From Deinococcus sedimenti (GTDB lineage: Bacteria > Deinococcota > Deinococci > Deinococcales > Deinococcaceae): a stretch of 64,000 nt of DNA. A program made the position numbers and the translations under genes. The notes below the pieces were generated by a model. It did not search any database, was not told where the DNA came from, and was given only the letters and a program-made list of their open reading frames with translations. Numbering within the stretch: the first letter of the stretch is position 1; each line of letters starts with the position of its first letter. The stretch is from positions 62,001-126,000 of the forward strand of contig NZ_BMQN01000006.1 in the NCBI RefSeq assembly GCF_014648135.1, given 5' to 3'. Of this stretch, positions 45,627 to 56,103 are shown piece after piece.

Positions 45627-47544
45627 GCCACAGCGCCCGGTAGGGGTCCAGCACGACCGGCTGCCCGCCGAAGGTGAAGGCACTCCCGGCGACGTGATCC
45701 ACGGCGTGGTCGCCCAGCACGTCCCGCAGGGCCTGCGCGGGGAACTGGATGGTGTGCTCGCTGAAGTTGTACACGCCCAGGAACGTGCCGTGCGGGTGGT
45801 CGCGGCGCAGCAGCAGCACGCACGGGTCGGGGCTGGGCAGGGCGCGGCTCTCGACGCTGGCGTGCAGGTGCGGCAGCGCCCGCCGCGCGTGGATCAGGTG
45901 GCGCAGTCCGGCGTTCACGCACCCGTGCGGGGTCGTGGCGTCGCGGGCGGCGTCCTGCGCGCGGGTCCAGTCCATGCGGGGGCGGTGCACCCATCGGTTG
46001 TCGGCGGCGTGCTCGGGTGTGTCGCCGAAGGCGTGGTCGTTCAGCAGGGCCAGTTCGTCGCCCATGTACAGCAGCGGCACGCCCCCGAATGCCAGGATCA
46101 CGGCGTGCAGCAGCAGGACGCGCCGCACCGCGTGGTCCACAGCCTCCGGGTTGCCACTGTCCAGCGCGGCCTCCAGCCCGGCGAGGCTGGCGAGCGTCCC
46201 GCTGATGCGGCGGTCCCCGGTCTGCGGGTTGAACTGGAACACCAGCCCCCGCGCGAACGTGCCCGGGTGCTCGCCGCTGTAGAAGTCCGACAGGAAGTGC
46301 CGGTGGCCGGGTCCGCTGAGGCCCACGGCGTTCGTGTCCGCGTCGCTGATCGCCCAGCCGATGTCGTCGTGGCAGCGGACGTACACGCCCCAGGTGGTGT
46401 TCGTGGGCTTGGGCGGGAAGGCGGACAGCGCCTGCGTGAACAGGCGCGTGTCGCGGCTGGCGAGGCTGCTCCACAGCTGCACCATCAGCGAGTTGTGGTA
46501 CGCCATGTCACTGACCTTCCCGTGGTGATCCCCGGTCCCCAGGTAGTGGATCAGGTCGTCGGGCGCGACGATCGCCTCAGCCTTGAAGGCCACGGCGGGC
46601 GCGACGATGCGAGCGCAGGCGCGCAGCGCGCGGGTCAGATGGTGCACCTCGGGCTGGTTCTGGCAGTCGGTGCCCAGGCGTTTCCACAGGAACGCGATGG
46701 CGTCCAGCCGGAAGACCTCCACGCCCCGGTTGGCGAGGTGCAGGATGATGTCCACGAACTCGCGCAGCACATCCGGATTGCCCCAGTTCAGGTCCCACTG
46801 GTACGTGTTGAAGGTCGTCCACACCCAGCCCTGCGCCGCGTCGTCCCAGGTGAAGTTGCCGGGCGCGAAGTCCGGGAAGACCTCCGGCAGCGTGCGCTCG
46901 AAGGCGTCCGGTTCGGTCCGGTCGGGGTAGATGTGGAAGTACGCGCGGTAGGTAGGATCGCCCGCGCGGGCCTTCGCGGCCCATTCGTGTTCCTGCGCGA
47001 CGTGGTTCAGCACCAGATCAAGCACGAGGCTCATGCCGCGCCCCCGCAGATCGGCGGCCAGCGTGGACAGGTCGTCCATGCTGCCCAGGTCGTCCCGCAC
47101 GGCGCGGTAGTCCTGGACGGCGTACCCGCCGTCGTTCTCGCCGGGCCGGGGTTTCAGCAGCGGCATCAGGTGCAGATACGTGACGCCCAGGTCCTCCAGG
47201 TACGGCAGGTGGCCCTGCACGCCCTTCAGGGTGCCCGCGAAGCGATCGGTGTACGCCACGTACCCCACCGTTTCCGGCCGCTGAAGCCAGTCGGGGGTCA
47301 GGAGCCGCGCCTCGTCCAGCCGTTTCAGGTCGGCGGGGCGGGTGTGGTAGGCGTGCAGCATGACCTCCAGCAGCTGCGCCAGCAGGGGCTCGGCCTGCTC
47401 GCCGTACGCGGCCGTCAGGCTGGCGAGCAGTTCCGGGCCGTAGCGGTCCAGGCGCAGCGCGAAGGTGTCGGCGTCGCGGTCGTCGTCGAAGGCGGCGCGC
47501 AGCGCCCCGGTCATCAGTGTCCGGGAAAGGGCAGGTTGAGGCAT
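45613..47544 (-). CDS. Amylosucrase (GH13)
   Basis: The product is 643 residues, the usual amylosucrase length. It builds alpha-1,4-glucan from sucrose and releases fructose. The helical N-domain precedes the barrel: [39 protein letters not shown] (Asp281), FKAEAIVAP (Glu323) and RCHDDIGW (Asp393 as the third catalytic acid, with His392). RCHDDIGW is typical of amylosucrases. ATG 47544 has TATGCT 8 bases upstream. A LacI-type operator lies in front. The 3' end overlaps the kinase gene by 14 bases. Confidence 0.93.
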   Translation of the reverse strand: MPQPALSRTLMTGALRAAFDDDRDADTFALRLDRYGPELLASLTAAYGEQAEPLLAQLLEVMLHAYHTRPADLKRLDEARLLTPDWLQRPETVGYVAYTDRFAGTLKGVQGHLPYLEDLGVTYLHLMPLLKPRPGENDGGYAVQDYRAVRDDLGSMDDLSTLAADLRGRGMSLVLDLVLNHVAQEHEWAAKARAGDPTYRAYFHIYPDRTEPDAFERTLPEVFPDFAPGNFTWDDAAQGWVWTTFNTYQWDLNWGNPDVLREFVDIILHLANRGVEVFRLDAIAFLWKRLGTDCQNQPEVHHLTRALRACARIVAPAVAFKAEAIVAPDDLIHYLGTGDHHGKVSDMAYHNSLMVQLWSSLASRDTRLFTQALSAFPPKPTNTTWGVYVRCHDDIGWAISDADTNAVGLSGPGHRHFLSDFYSGEHPGTFARGLVFQFNPQTGDRRISGTLASLAGLEAALDSGNPEAVDHAVRRVLLLHAVILAFGGVPLLYMGDELALLNDHAFGDTPEHAADNRWVHRPRMDWTRAQDAARDATTPHGCVNAGLRHLIHARRALPHLHASVESRALPSPDPCVLLLRRDHPHGTFLGVYNFSEHTIQFPAQALRDVLGDHAVDHVAGSAFTFGGQPVVLDPYRALWLTRA

Positions 47545-47567
47545 GGCCCCACCAGCATACCCAGATT

Positions 47568-47583
47568 TTGGAACTGTTTCCAA
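47568..47583 (-). promoter_or_regulatory. LacI-type operator before amylosucrase
   Basis: TTGGAACTGTTTCCAA has arms TTGGAA/TTCCAA about a 4-base centre. It lies 8-9 bases upstream of the TATGCT -10 on the minus strand, where repressor binding would block the -35 region. It differs from the amylase and glucanase operators. Confidence 0.55.
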
Positions 47584-47660
47584 GATGGGGGGTGACGCCT
47601 CCCCCACCAGCAACAGAGGCGGCCCGGCACCCGGCCAGACCGCCCCCACTCCGTCGTCGA

Positions 47661-48497
47661 TCAGCGGGCCACGAAGTCCAGCAGCAGGGCATTGAACTCG
47701 TCGTTATGAGTGGCGTTCAGGCCGTGCGGCGCGCCCTTCATCACGTGCAGTTCCGCGTTCGGCTGGTACTGCGGCACGCGCTGCCCACTCGCCTCCAGCG
47801 GCACGATCTGGTCCTTGTCACCGTGAACGACCAGCGTCGGCACCGTCAGCTTCGCCAGATCCGCGCGGAAGTCCGTCTCGCTGAAGGCCCGCACGCATTC
47901 CTGCGTCGCCACCGGGGACGCCTGCATGTACATCGACGCCGCGAAGTCCAGGAACTCGTCACCCAGTTTCGCGCCGTTCTCGTCCCAGTTCAGGAACTTC
48001 TTCGTGAACCCCGCCAGGAACTGCGGGCGGTTCTGCGCCACCTGCTTCACCATGCCCTCCACGTCCTCGTGGGTCATGCCGCCACCCGGGTTGTCCGCCG
48101 TCTTGAGCAGGTAGGGCGCGACGGACGCGACCAGCATCGCGCTGCGCACGCGGTCCGTGCCGTACAGCCCCGCGTAGCGGCTGACCTCGCCCCCGCCCAT
48201 GCTGAAGCCCACCAGCGTCACGTCGGTCAGGTTCAGTTCCTCCAGCAGGTCCTTCAGGTCACTGGCGAACACGTCGTAGGTGTAGCCGGTGGCGGTCTTG
48301 CCGCTCTGGCCGAAGTCGCGGCGGTCGTACGACACGACCTGATACCCGGCGTGGCGCAGCGCGTCGATCTGCCCTTCCCACATGCGGCCCGACAGCGGCC
48401 ACCCGTGAATGAGCACGACCGGGCGGCCCTGGCCGTAGGTCTCGTAGTAGAGCTCGGTCTGCGGGGCGTGGGCGTGCTTCGTCTGAATCGTGGGCAT
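47661..48497 (-). CDS. Alpha/beta hydrolase, non-heme chloroperoxidase-like
   Basis: The product is 278 residues. [13 protein letters not shown] holds the oxyanion residue, Ser99 lies in GFSMGGGE, Asp in HGDKDQIVP and His in [10 protein letters not shown]. The FSMGGG elbow and [10 protein letters not shown] are typical of cofactor-free haloperoxidases and perhydrolases, whose natural role is often ester hydrolysis. ATG 48497 has GGAGG upstream. Confidence 0.9.
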   Translation of the reverse strand: MPTIQTKHAHAPQTELYYETYGQGRPVVLIHGWPLSGRMWEGQIDALRHAGYQVVSYDRRDFGQSGKTATGYTYDVFASDLKDLLEELNLTDVTLVGFSMGGGEVSRYAGLYGTDRVRSAMLVASVAPYLLKTADNPGGGMTHEDVEGMVKQVAQNRPQFLAGFTKKFLNWDENGAKLGDEFLDFAASMYMQASPVATQECVRAFSETDFRADLAKLTVPTLVVHGDKDQIVPLEASGQRVPQYQPNAELHVMKGAPHGLNATHNDEFNALLLDFVAR

Positions 48498-48643
48498 GGG
48501 GACCTCCAGGGGTCGCGTGAATGAGGTCGTGTGACGTCGAACCGTTCCGCCCACCACCCTAGGCCCGCCCCGCTCGCCTCCCCTGAGCGGCACCTTCAGG
48601 TCCCCTCAGCAACACTTCAGCGCACCTGAACCTTCCAGGCACG

Positions 48644-48675
48644 AAAAAAGCGGCGTGACCTGCTCGTCACGCCGC
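48644..48675 (-). terminator. Terminator of the DUF2171 gene
   Basis: GCGGCGTGAC (48650-48659) pairs with GTCACGCCGC (48666-48675). On the minus strand six T (48649-48644) follow the stem. Classic intrinsic terminator. Confidence 0.88.
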
Positions 48676-48694
48676 CGGGGGTTCAACCGTGGGG

Positions 48695-48958
48695 TTACGC
48701 GATGACGCTGCGCTCCACGTTCAGGTACACCGCCACGTCATCCACGCTCTCCACCTGATCCAGGCTCAGGTAGTGGTGCTGCCCGTCCGCGCTGTCCGAC
48801 TTCGTGAGCTTCACGCGGTCACCGTCCAGGTGATCCACGGTCCCGACGTGCTCACCATTGACGTCCTTCACCTGAAGGTGCTCGCCCCCCTGCTCCAGGC
48901 GGGCCTTCACGGACTGCGCGATGTGGTCGCTGATCTCTCCGGCGTTCATCTTCGTCAT
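48695..48958 (-). CDS. DUF2171 domain protein
   Basis: The product is 87 residues. The short beta domain [24 protein letters not shown] and the [14 protein letters not shown] segment match DUF2171, a family in Deinococcus and Proteobacteria of unknown function, related to PRC-barrel proteins. ATG 48958 follows CAGACT by 6 bases. Followed by a strong terminator. Confidence 0.82.
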   Translation of the reverse strand: MTKMNAGEISDHIAQSVKARLEQGGEHLQVKDVNGEHVGTVDHLDGDRVKLTKSDSADGQHHYLSLDQVESVDDVAVYLNVERSVIA

Positions 48959-49015
48959 GCGGGCAGTCTGGGCCGCGAACATGCCCCCCCCATGACAGGA
49001 CCATTCAGACCAACG

Positions 49016-49637
49016 TCACGCCCCCTTGAGGGAATCGTTACCACCCAGCTCTGCCCGGACCGCCATCAATGCGCGGCCCAGCAGGTTCTCTCCCCACGCC
49101 TGCCGCGCGCCCGGCGCATCCTGCTCACTGAACCCGATGCCCCAGATACGGTCAGTCGGGGCGGCCTCGACCAGTTCCGCCGCGCCAGTCGCCAGCAGCG
49201 CCGCCCGCAGGCGCGCGTTCTGCCCGAACTTCAAGCGCAGCATGTCCAGCGCCACCCCGAACCGTTCCTCCGCCCAGCGCGCGTCGTCGTACGGGCTCAC
49301 GCGGCGGCCCAGCGCCTTGCATTCGCCGGGCGTGCGGGCCGCCAGGATCGCCTGCCGGGTCACCTCATCCCCGAACAGCGCGGCCTTGCGGGCCATCAGG
49401 TCGGTGGCAGACCGCTCCGGTTCCGCGCTCCCCGGAAGAGCACCGGAGATCGCTCCACCTTCACCGTCCGCCACCCCTTGCCTTCTCACTCCGTTCGGGG
49501 TGATGAAGGGCGCATCACCCGGCATTTCTGCCCTGTTCCGCCCACTGGTACGTGACGCCGCCTTCCGTGAACACGCTGGGGTGGAAGTTCGAGAACGGAT
49601 GTGCCGTCCGGTAGAAGAACACGGGCTCGGGACTCAT
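49016..49637 (-). pseudogene. NADAR/YbiA-like gene broken by a small insertion
   Basis: ATG 49637 encodes PVFFYRTAHPFSNFHPSVF and TYQWAEQ, the N-terminal part of the NADAR fold, then hits TGA soon after. The rest of the fold resumes at DLMARKAALFGDEVTRQA and runs to LVEAAPTDRIWGIGF and the stop at 49016. The halves are in different frames, separated by about 127 bases. Intact members, which act on ADP-ribose-linked side products, read straight through. The 49016-49525 open frame starts inside the insertion and would lack the substrate pocket. Confidence 0.8.
49406..49532. mobile_element. MITE-like insertion inside the NADAR gene
   Basis: About 127 bases bounded by GGCAGA (49406-49411) and TCTGCC (49527-49532), with further matching inside (CCGG). 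The length leaves a remainder of 1 when divided by three, exactly the frame difference between the two gene halves. No coding capacity. Target duplication not resolved. Confidence 0.6.
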
Positions 49638-49745
49638 GGGCTCAGTCTCCCCCACCCGGCCTGACCCGGCATCCGCAGGGTGGCGCATCGGGGGTGTGCC
49701 CGGTCCGGCGCGGCGCTTTGCCTGCGCCCGGTATCATGCGGGGCG

Positions 49746-51230
<1,485 letters not shown>

Positions 51231-51366
51231 CAGCAGAGTTCAGAGGTATTGAGGGTATCCCTCGATACCTCTGAATCGAGCGAAGCGAGCACCTGAGGAA
51301 GACAGCGGTTAGCAGTGGAATTGAAGGGGGTGCTGTTGGCCCTTCAACGGAACTGAAAACCGCTGT
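51231..51366 (+). repeat. Family 2 post-stop structured repeat behind proS
   Basis: It begins right after the proS TGA with CAGCAGAGTTCAGAGG. A 15-pair stem (51241-51255 with 51259-51273, one G-U pair, loop TAT) is followed by GAGCGAAGCGAGCACCTGAG. A second stem ACAGCGGTT/AACCGCTGT (51302-51310, 51358-51366) encloses TTGAAGGG/CCCTTCAA (51321-51347). A shortened relative follows another stop codon at 60868. Noncoding. Confidence 0.75.
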
Positions 51367-51372
51367 GACGAT

Positions 51373-51421
51373 CACAGAGGAGGAGGCCACCCAGATTGAC
51401 CGGGTGGCCTCCTCCTCTGTG
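51373..51421. terminator. Perfect 20-base bidirectional terminator between proS and the GDPD gene
   Basis: The arm 51373-51392 (starts CACAGAGG, ends CCACCC) pairs perfectly with 51402-51421 around a 9-base loop. It reaches to within 4 bases of the convergent gene's stop. This is the longest perfect stem in the window. Confidence 0.88.
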
Positions 51422-51424
51422 GGT

Positions 51425-53650
51425 TCAGCGTCCGCCGAGGTTCGGGGCGAGGTTCAGGGGCTCGTCCAGGCGCAGCCACAGGAACTGCGTGTCGTCCTTC
51501 ACGCCGGGGCCGCGGCCGCCGGTGGCGGGGTAGTTGTTGTCGTTGACGATCAGGAGGGTGGTGGGGTTCAGAAGGGTGACGTTCTCGATGGTGACGTACG
51601 GGAAGGTCAGGGTGCCGCCGCGCGTGTCGGGCGCGAGGCCCTGCGGGTCGGCGATGTTCATCAGGTCGGCGATCAGGGTCTTCTGGAAGGTGCCGTCGGC
51701 GTTCAAGCGTTTGAGGTCGATCAGGTACACGCGTTTGTTGCGGGCGTCGGTGTGGACCTTGCCATCGCGTTCCAGCACGAGGTACTGGGTGTCGTTGACG
51801 GTGGCGAGGTCGCCGATGGCGTCGCTGCCCGCGTCGAGGGCGTAGCGGCCCGCGAGGCTCCACTGGCGGGTGCTCAGGTTCAGGGCGTTCAGGCGCAGCT
51901 GGCCGGGCAGGTCGCCGGTGACGGTCTTTTCCAGCAGGCCGTACAGGGTGGTGCCGTCGGCGCTCAGGGCGAGGCCCTCGAAGCCGCCGCTGGCGCCCAG
52001 GGTGGCGTCGGCGCTGCTGGTGCCCTGCGTGAAGGCGGGGTGCTGGGGGCTGCGGACCTCGGGGGCGCTGACCTGCGCCACGACGCGCGCGCCGGTGGCG
52101 GGGAAGTCGGTGAAGAAGCCGTCCACGCCGGCGCGCAGCAGCTGGCGCATTTCCTCTTCGGGGTTCCCGGCGTACGTGGGCAGCAGGTAGGTGGGTTCGC
52201 TGCGCAGCGTCCAGGGGTGCACGAGCAGTCCGGCGGCGTGCGCACGGGTGACGAAGTCGGTGGGGTCGCCCTTGTCGGTGATGATCCAGCGTTTGGTGGG
52301 GCCGACGCCGCTGGCGTACGTGGCGAGGTCACGCAGGCCCTCGGGGGTGGTCAGGGCGTCGTACCGGCGGGTGTCGCCGCTGGCGGTCCAGTCGTAGGGG
52401 GCCTCGGTGGGGCCGCTGACGAGCTGCACGAGCGGCAAGGTGACGCCCGCGGCGGGCATGATGCGGGTCTTCAGGTCGCGGAGGTTGGCGGTTTCGAACG
52501 ACTGGATGAACACGCGGGCGGGGTCGGTGAACTTCTCGCGGGTCAGCGTGTCGATCAGCAGCTGGCTGGTGTCGAACCCGGCGGCTTTCATGTAGGTGGG
52601 GTGTTTCGTTTCGGGGTAGATGCCGACCTTGCGGCCGGTGCGGGCTTCCGTGTCGCGGACGAGCGCGATGATCTCGGCGAGGGTGGGGACCTCGAAGCGG
52701 CCGTCGAAGGCGCGGCCGCGCAGCGCGGGGAGGCGTTCCACGGCGCGCAGGGTCTTCAGTTCCGCCAGGGTGAAGTCCTCCACCCAGTACCCGGTGACGC
52801 TGATCCCGTCGAGCGTCTTGGTCCGCACGCGGTCCCCGAACTCGGGGCGGGTGGCGACGTCGGTGGTGGCCTCGGTGACCTTGCCGTCCTTGTCGAGGAC
52901 GACCATGACGGGTTCGTGCCGGGCGACGAGCACGCCGTCCTTCGTGACGACGAGGTCGGGTTCGATGAAGTCCGCGCCGCCCTCGATGGCGACCCGGTAG
53001 CTTTCCAGGGTGTGTTCGGGGCGGGTGCCGCTGCTGCCGCGGTGCGCGACCACGATGGGGTTCTGGCCGCGCAGGGTGGGCCGCCCGTGCAGGTTCGGCG
53101 TGGGGATGGGGGCGCCCAGCAGGCGGCCGTCGGCGCTGAAGTGCAGCAGGTACGGGCCGAACTCGTCCCCGATCCACAGGGTGCCGTCGGGGGCGACCAC
53201 GAAGCCTTCCACATCGAAGTCCGCGCCGGTCAGCAGGCGGTCGGGGGTGGCCTCGTTCACGATCTGCCACGGCACGCGGCGGTCCGGGTCGCGCAGGTTG
53301 ATGAAGCCGCGCACGCCGACCTGACCGGTCCCGGCCTTCGCGGCGGTGTTCGGCGCGACGCTCAGGCGGTACAGGCGCAGGAGGTAATCGGCGCTGTTGT
53401 TCTTCGCGCCGAAGCCGTTGTCGCTCAGGAACAAGTACTCGCCACCGGCCGTGAACTGCACGCCGCTGAAGCCCTGCACCGGCTGCCCCTGGAAGCGGGT
53501 CTGGCCGCGCAGGCCGCCGTTCCAGGCGCCGCTGGCGGGTCCGTCGGCGAGGGTGTCGGCGGGCAGTTGCGCGAAGCCGATGAGGGTGGCGGCGTGCGCG
53601 CCTCCCAGCGAGAGGGTCAGGGCCAGCAGGGCGGTCTTCAGGGGTCGCAT
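51425..53650 (-). CDS. Secreted phytase-like protein with an inserted glycerophosphodiester phosphodiesterase
   Basis: The product is 741 residues with a signal peptide (TALLALTLSLGGAHA). Residues 22-195 and about 545-741 are the two halves of a phytase-like (PF13449-type) beta-propeller domain (FSGVQFTAGGEYLFLSDNGFG; GGFEGLALSADG). Between them lies a whole GDPD domain (about 198-535) with HRG (203-205), EHT, EPD (230-232) and HEP. GDPD releases glycerol phosphate from diesters, and the outer domain may hydrolyse phosphoesters. Probable phosphate scavenging outside the membrane. Confidence 0.88.
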   Translation of the reverse strand: MRPLKTALLALTLSLGGAHAATLIGFAQLPADTLADGPASGAWNGGLRGQTRFQGQPVQGFSGVQFTAGGEYLFLSDNGFGAKNNSADYLLRLYRLSVAPNTAAKAGTGQVGVRGFINLRDPDRRVPWQIVNEATPDRLLTGADFDVEGFVVAPDGTLWIGDEFGPYLLHFSADGRLLGAPIPTPNLHGRPTLRGQNPIVVAHRGSSGTRPEHTLESYRVAIEGGADFIEPDLVVTKDGVLVARHEPVMVVLDKDGKVTEATTDVATRPEFGDRVRTKTLDGISVTGYWVEDFTLAELKTLRAVERLPALRGRAFDGRFEVPTLAEIIALVRDTEARTGRKVGIYPETKHPTYMKAAGFDTSQLLIDTLTREKFTDPARVFIQSFETANLRDLKTRIMPAAGVTLPLVQLVSGPTEAPYDWTASGDTRRYDALTTPEGLRDLATYASGVGPTKRWIITDKGDPTDFVTRAHAAGLLVHPWTLRSEPTYLLPTYAGNPEEEMRQLLRAGVDGFFTDFPATGARVVAQVSAPEVRSPQHPAFTQGTSSADATLGASGGFEGLALSADGTTLYGLLEKTVTGDLPGQLRLNALNLSTRQWSLAGRYALDAGSDAIGDLATVNDTQYLVLERDGKVHTDARNKRVYLIDLKRLNADGTFQKTLIADLMNIADPQGLAPDTRGGTLTFPYVTIENVTLLNPTTLLIVNDNNYPATGGRGPGVKDDTQFLWLRLDEPLNLAPNLGGR

Positions 53651-53762
53651 GTGCCGTTCACCCTCGCGCCCGTCGGTCAGCGGCGTGTGCGCGCCCGGTC
53701 AGGGAGCGGTCAGGGGCGGGCCGTCAGGTCAGCGCAGTGGTCATTTCAGCCCAGCCGTCATT

Positions 53763-54785
53763 TCAACGCAGTGGCCGGGTGGATTCCCGCAGGATCAGCG
53801 GCAGGTCGAAGTCCGGCAGGCTGGACGCCTCGCCCGCCAGGACGTGCAGGACGTGCCGGGCGAGCGCCTGCCCGATCTGGTAGGTGGGCTGCCGGACGGT
53901 CGTCAGGGGCGGGATGGTGAACGCGCTGGCGGGCAGGTCGTCGAAGCCGATCAGGGACACGTCGTCCGGGACGCGCAGCCCGCGGCGGTGCAGGGCCAGT
54001 CTGGCCCCGGCGGCCATCTGGTCGTTCCCGGCGAACACGGCCGTGAACGGCACGCGCGCGTCCAGCAGGTGGGTCACGGCCTGCGCGGCGGCTGCCTCGA
54101 CGAAATCCCCCGGGAGTTCCAGTTCGGGGTGCAGGGGCAGGTCGTTGGCCCGCAGGGCGTCGCGGTATCCTTCGCGGCGTTCCTGGGCGTCCTGCTGACT
54201 GGCCGGGCCGTACAGGTGCAGGATGCGCCGGTGGCCCAGGTCGATGAGGTGCCGGGTCGCCTGCGCGGCGGCGCCCCGCTGGTCGAGGGTCAGGCAGTGC
54301 GCCTCCAGGCCGGGCAGGTTCCGGCCGAACAGGATCAGCGGGACGCGCGCGGCCACGTCCCGCAGCGTGTCGTCCCCCAGGGTGCTGCCCAGCAGCAGCA
54401 GGGCGTCCACCTTGCGGTAGATCAGGGTGTCGATGGCGCGCGTCTCGTGCCGGGTGGACCAGTGCCCGCTGTTCAGGATGGGCTGGTAGGGCGTGTCGAG
54501 CAGCGCGTGCTCGATGCCGCGGATCACGTCGGCGTAGAAGGGACTGACGATGTCCTCGGCGATCACGCCGACGGTCATGCTGCGCCCGGTGATGAGCGTC
54601 CGGGCGAGGTAGTTCGGCTGGAAACCCAGGCGCTGCATGGCGGTCTCGACGGCGCGGCGCTTGTCGTCCGCGACGAACGCCGTGCCGTTGATGATCCGCG
54701 AGACGGTGCTGATGGACACCCCGGCCTCGCGGGCGACCTCGTTGATGGTGACGCCGTGCGTCATGCGTTTCCCGTGGCCCGCCAC
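53763..54785 (-). CDS. LacI family transcriptional regulator of beta-glucan genes
   Basis: The product is 340 residues from GTG 54785, which has TAGAGT 6 bases upstream; ATG 54764 (MTHGVTINEV) would give 333. The LacI HTH is VTINEVAREAGVSISTVSRI with the hinge helix after it. The sugar-binding domain includes VGVIAEDIVSPFYADVIRGIE and VSLIGFDDLP. It lies beside two glucanase genes that share a LacI-type operator and is their likely repressor, responding to an oligosaccharide. Confidence 0.9.
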   Translation of the reverse strand: MAGHGKRMTHGVTINEVAREAGVSISTVSRIINGTAFVADDKRRAVETAMQRLGFQPNYLARTLITGRSMTVGVIAEDIVSPFYADVIRGIEHALLDTPYQPILNSGHWSTRHETRAIDTLIYRKVDALLLLGSTLGDDTLRDVAARVPLILFGRNLPGLEAHCLTLDQRGAAAQATRHLIDLGHRRILHLYGPASQQDAQERREGYRDALRANDLPLHPELELPGDFVEAAAAQAVTHLLDARVPFTAVFAGNDQMAAGARLALHRRGLRVPDDVSLIGFDDLPASAFTIPPLTTVRQPTYQIGQALARHVLHVLAGEASSLPDFDLPLILRESTRPLR

Positions 54786-54811
54786 CGCGTCACTCTAGCG
54801 GGTGGCAGGCG

Positions 54812-55579
54812 TCAGTAGAGGTTGTTCCAGATGGCCTGCCCGGTGCCGCCCCCGTACGAGCCGAGGAAGCCGCGGGCGTCGGCGGTGGTGCTGCCCCGCC
54901 AGAAGTTCGCGATGAGCTGCTGGCTGCGGGTGGGCCACGCGGCAGCCGGGATCTGCATGCTGCTGCCGCTGCCGGTCACGACAGTCGCGCCCAGCGGCAG
55001 GGACGCGTTGCGGTACATGGTGAACACGACCCGGCCGTTCAGGGTCCAGACGATGCTGCTGGCGGTCCAGTTGACGTCCACGCGGTGCCAGGCGTTGCTG
55101 GCGGCGGGAATCCACGCCTCGTACACGTAGCGGCTGCCGCCGTTGCGGTAGATCAGGGCGGGGTGCAGGCTGCCGCGGCTGGGGACGAATTCCACGTCGA
55201 TCTCGTTCCAGACGGTGCCGTCGTTGAAGTACGTGAACAGGGTGGTGGTGGTGCCCGCGACGTTCGGGACGTACAGGTCCCCGCCGAAGCGGGTGCCCTG
55301 GGTTTTCCAGCGGTTGGATTTGATCTCGCTGCAGGTGCTGCTGTCCAGCCAGCCGTACACGGCGGCGTCGCTGCCGCTTCCCAGGGTGAGGTTGTTCTTC
55401 GAGAAGGTGCAGCCGAACAGCGGGTCGCCGTTCTTCCAGGTGGAGGGGCTCCAGGTCATGCCCCAGCGGCTGAAGTCGCCGCTGACGGCCTGCGCGCCCA
55501 AGACGGGGCTGGGGGTCTGGCTGCAGGCGCTGAGGGCCGCGCCGAGCAGCAGGAGGACGGATCGGGGGGACGTGGTCAT
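54812..55579 (-). CDS. GH16 glucanase lipoprotein (lichenase-like)
   Basis: The product is 255 residues. Lipobox LSAC with Cys19. The GH16 catalytic motif ExDxE is NEIDVEF (E126, D128, E130). FGCTFSKNNLTL, GTRFGGDLYVPN and a C-terminal YGGGTGQAIWNNLY fit beta-1,3-1,4-glucanases. GGAGT precedes the ATG; the longer frame to 55768 has no support. Its promoter with operator is at 55757-55785, giving a leader of about 170 bases. Confidence 0.88.
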   Translation of the reverse strand: MTTSPRSVLLLLGAALSACSQTPSPVLGAQAVSGDFSRWGMTWSPSTWKNGDPLFGCTFSKNNLTLGSGSDAAVYGWLDSSTCSEIKSNRWKTQGTRFGGDLYVPNVAGTTTTLFTYFNDGTVWNEIDVEFVPSRGSLHPALIYRNGGSRYVYEAWIPAASNAWHRVDVNWTASSIVWTLNGRVVFTMYRNASLPLGATVVTGSGSSMQIPAAAWPTRSQQLIANFWRGSTTADARGFLGSYGGGTGQAIWNNLY

Positions 55580-55756
55580 GGGGACTCCAGGGCTGCGCGG
55601 CAGCGGCGAGAGGGGCGCGGGGGAACTCGCGCCGGGCGGCGGGTGGGGAGGGCCGGGGTGGACCGCGCCGTCCGGCCGGCCGGGCGTGGCGTGGGCCGGA
55701 GGACTCCGGGGCTGTCCGTCGGTGGGCAGCGGGTGGGTTGTGGGCGATCCAGCCGG

Positions 55757-55785
55757 AGCGTACGCCATGAAAAGCCTTTCAGCAA
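55757..55785 (-). promoter_or_regulatory. GH16 promoter with LacI-type operator in the spacer
   Basis: On the minus strand TTGCTG (55785-55780) and TACGCT (55762-55757) are 17 bases apart. The operator TGAAAGGCTTTTCA (55781-55768) lies in the spacer. The same motif occurs before the GH9 gene. Confidence 0.65.
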
Positions 55786-55959
55786 GAGAGGCCTTTTCGC
55801 CCCGATCTCGGCTCCCTCATAGGGATTGAAGCCGACCCCTCCGCGCGGTCAGTCGGTGAGGCTTCTGGCCCGCCAAGCGATACGCGCGCCGGGACACGAC
55901 CCTCTCCGTCGCCGAGAGCCGCCTTTCGCGGATGGGGTGCAGCACTCCGCTAGACCTCA

Positions 55960-56001
55960 TGAAAGGCTTTTCTTGACGAGTCAGGGTGCGCCTGTTACGG
56001 T
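55960..56001 (+). promoter_or_regulatory. GH9 promoter with LacI-type operator
   Basis: TGAAAGGCTTTTCT (55960-55973) abuts TTGACG (55973-55978), and TACGGT (55996-56001) follows after 17 bases. Repressor bound here would cover the -35 box. Between this and the GH16 promoter (55786-55959) there is only an imperfect stem TCGGCT/AGCCGA near 55807-55835. Confidence 0.68.
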
Positions 56002-56103
56002 TCACTCACATCCTCACGCCCAGCCGGACGTCCGCGTCCGCTCCGGTCCCCGCCGTTCGGGCCGGAGTGCCCCCCACCCTGCCCGCCCAGGAGGTCCTCC
56101 CGT

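Noticed and set aside
49016..49525. Intact 169-residue NADAR protein
   Set aside because: Its first 40 residues come from the insertion, and the family N-terminus lies upstream in another frame.
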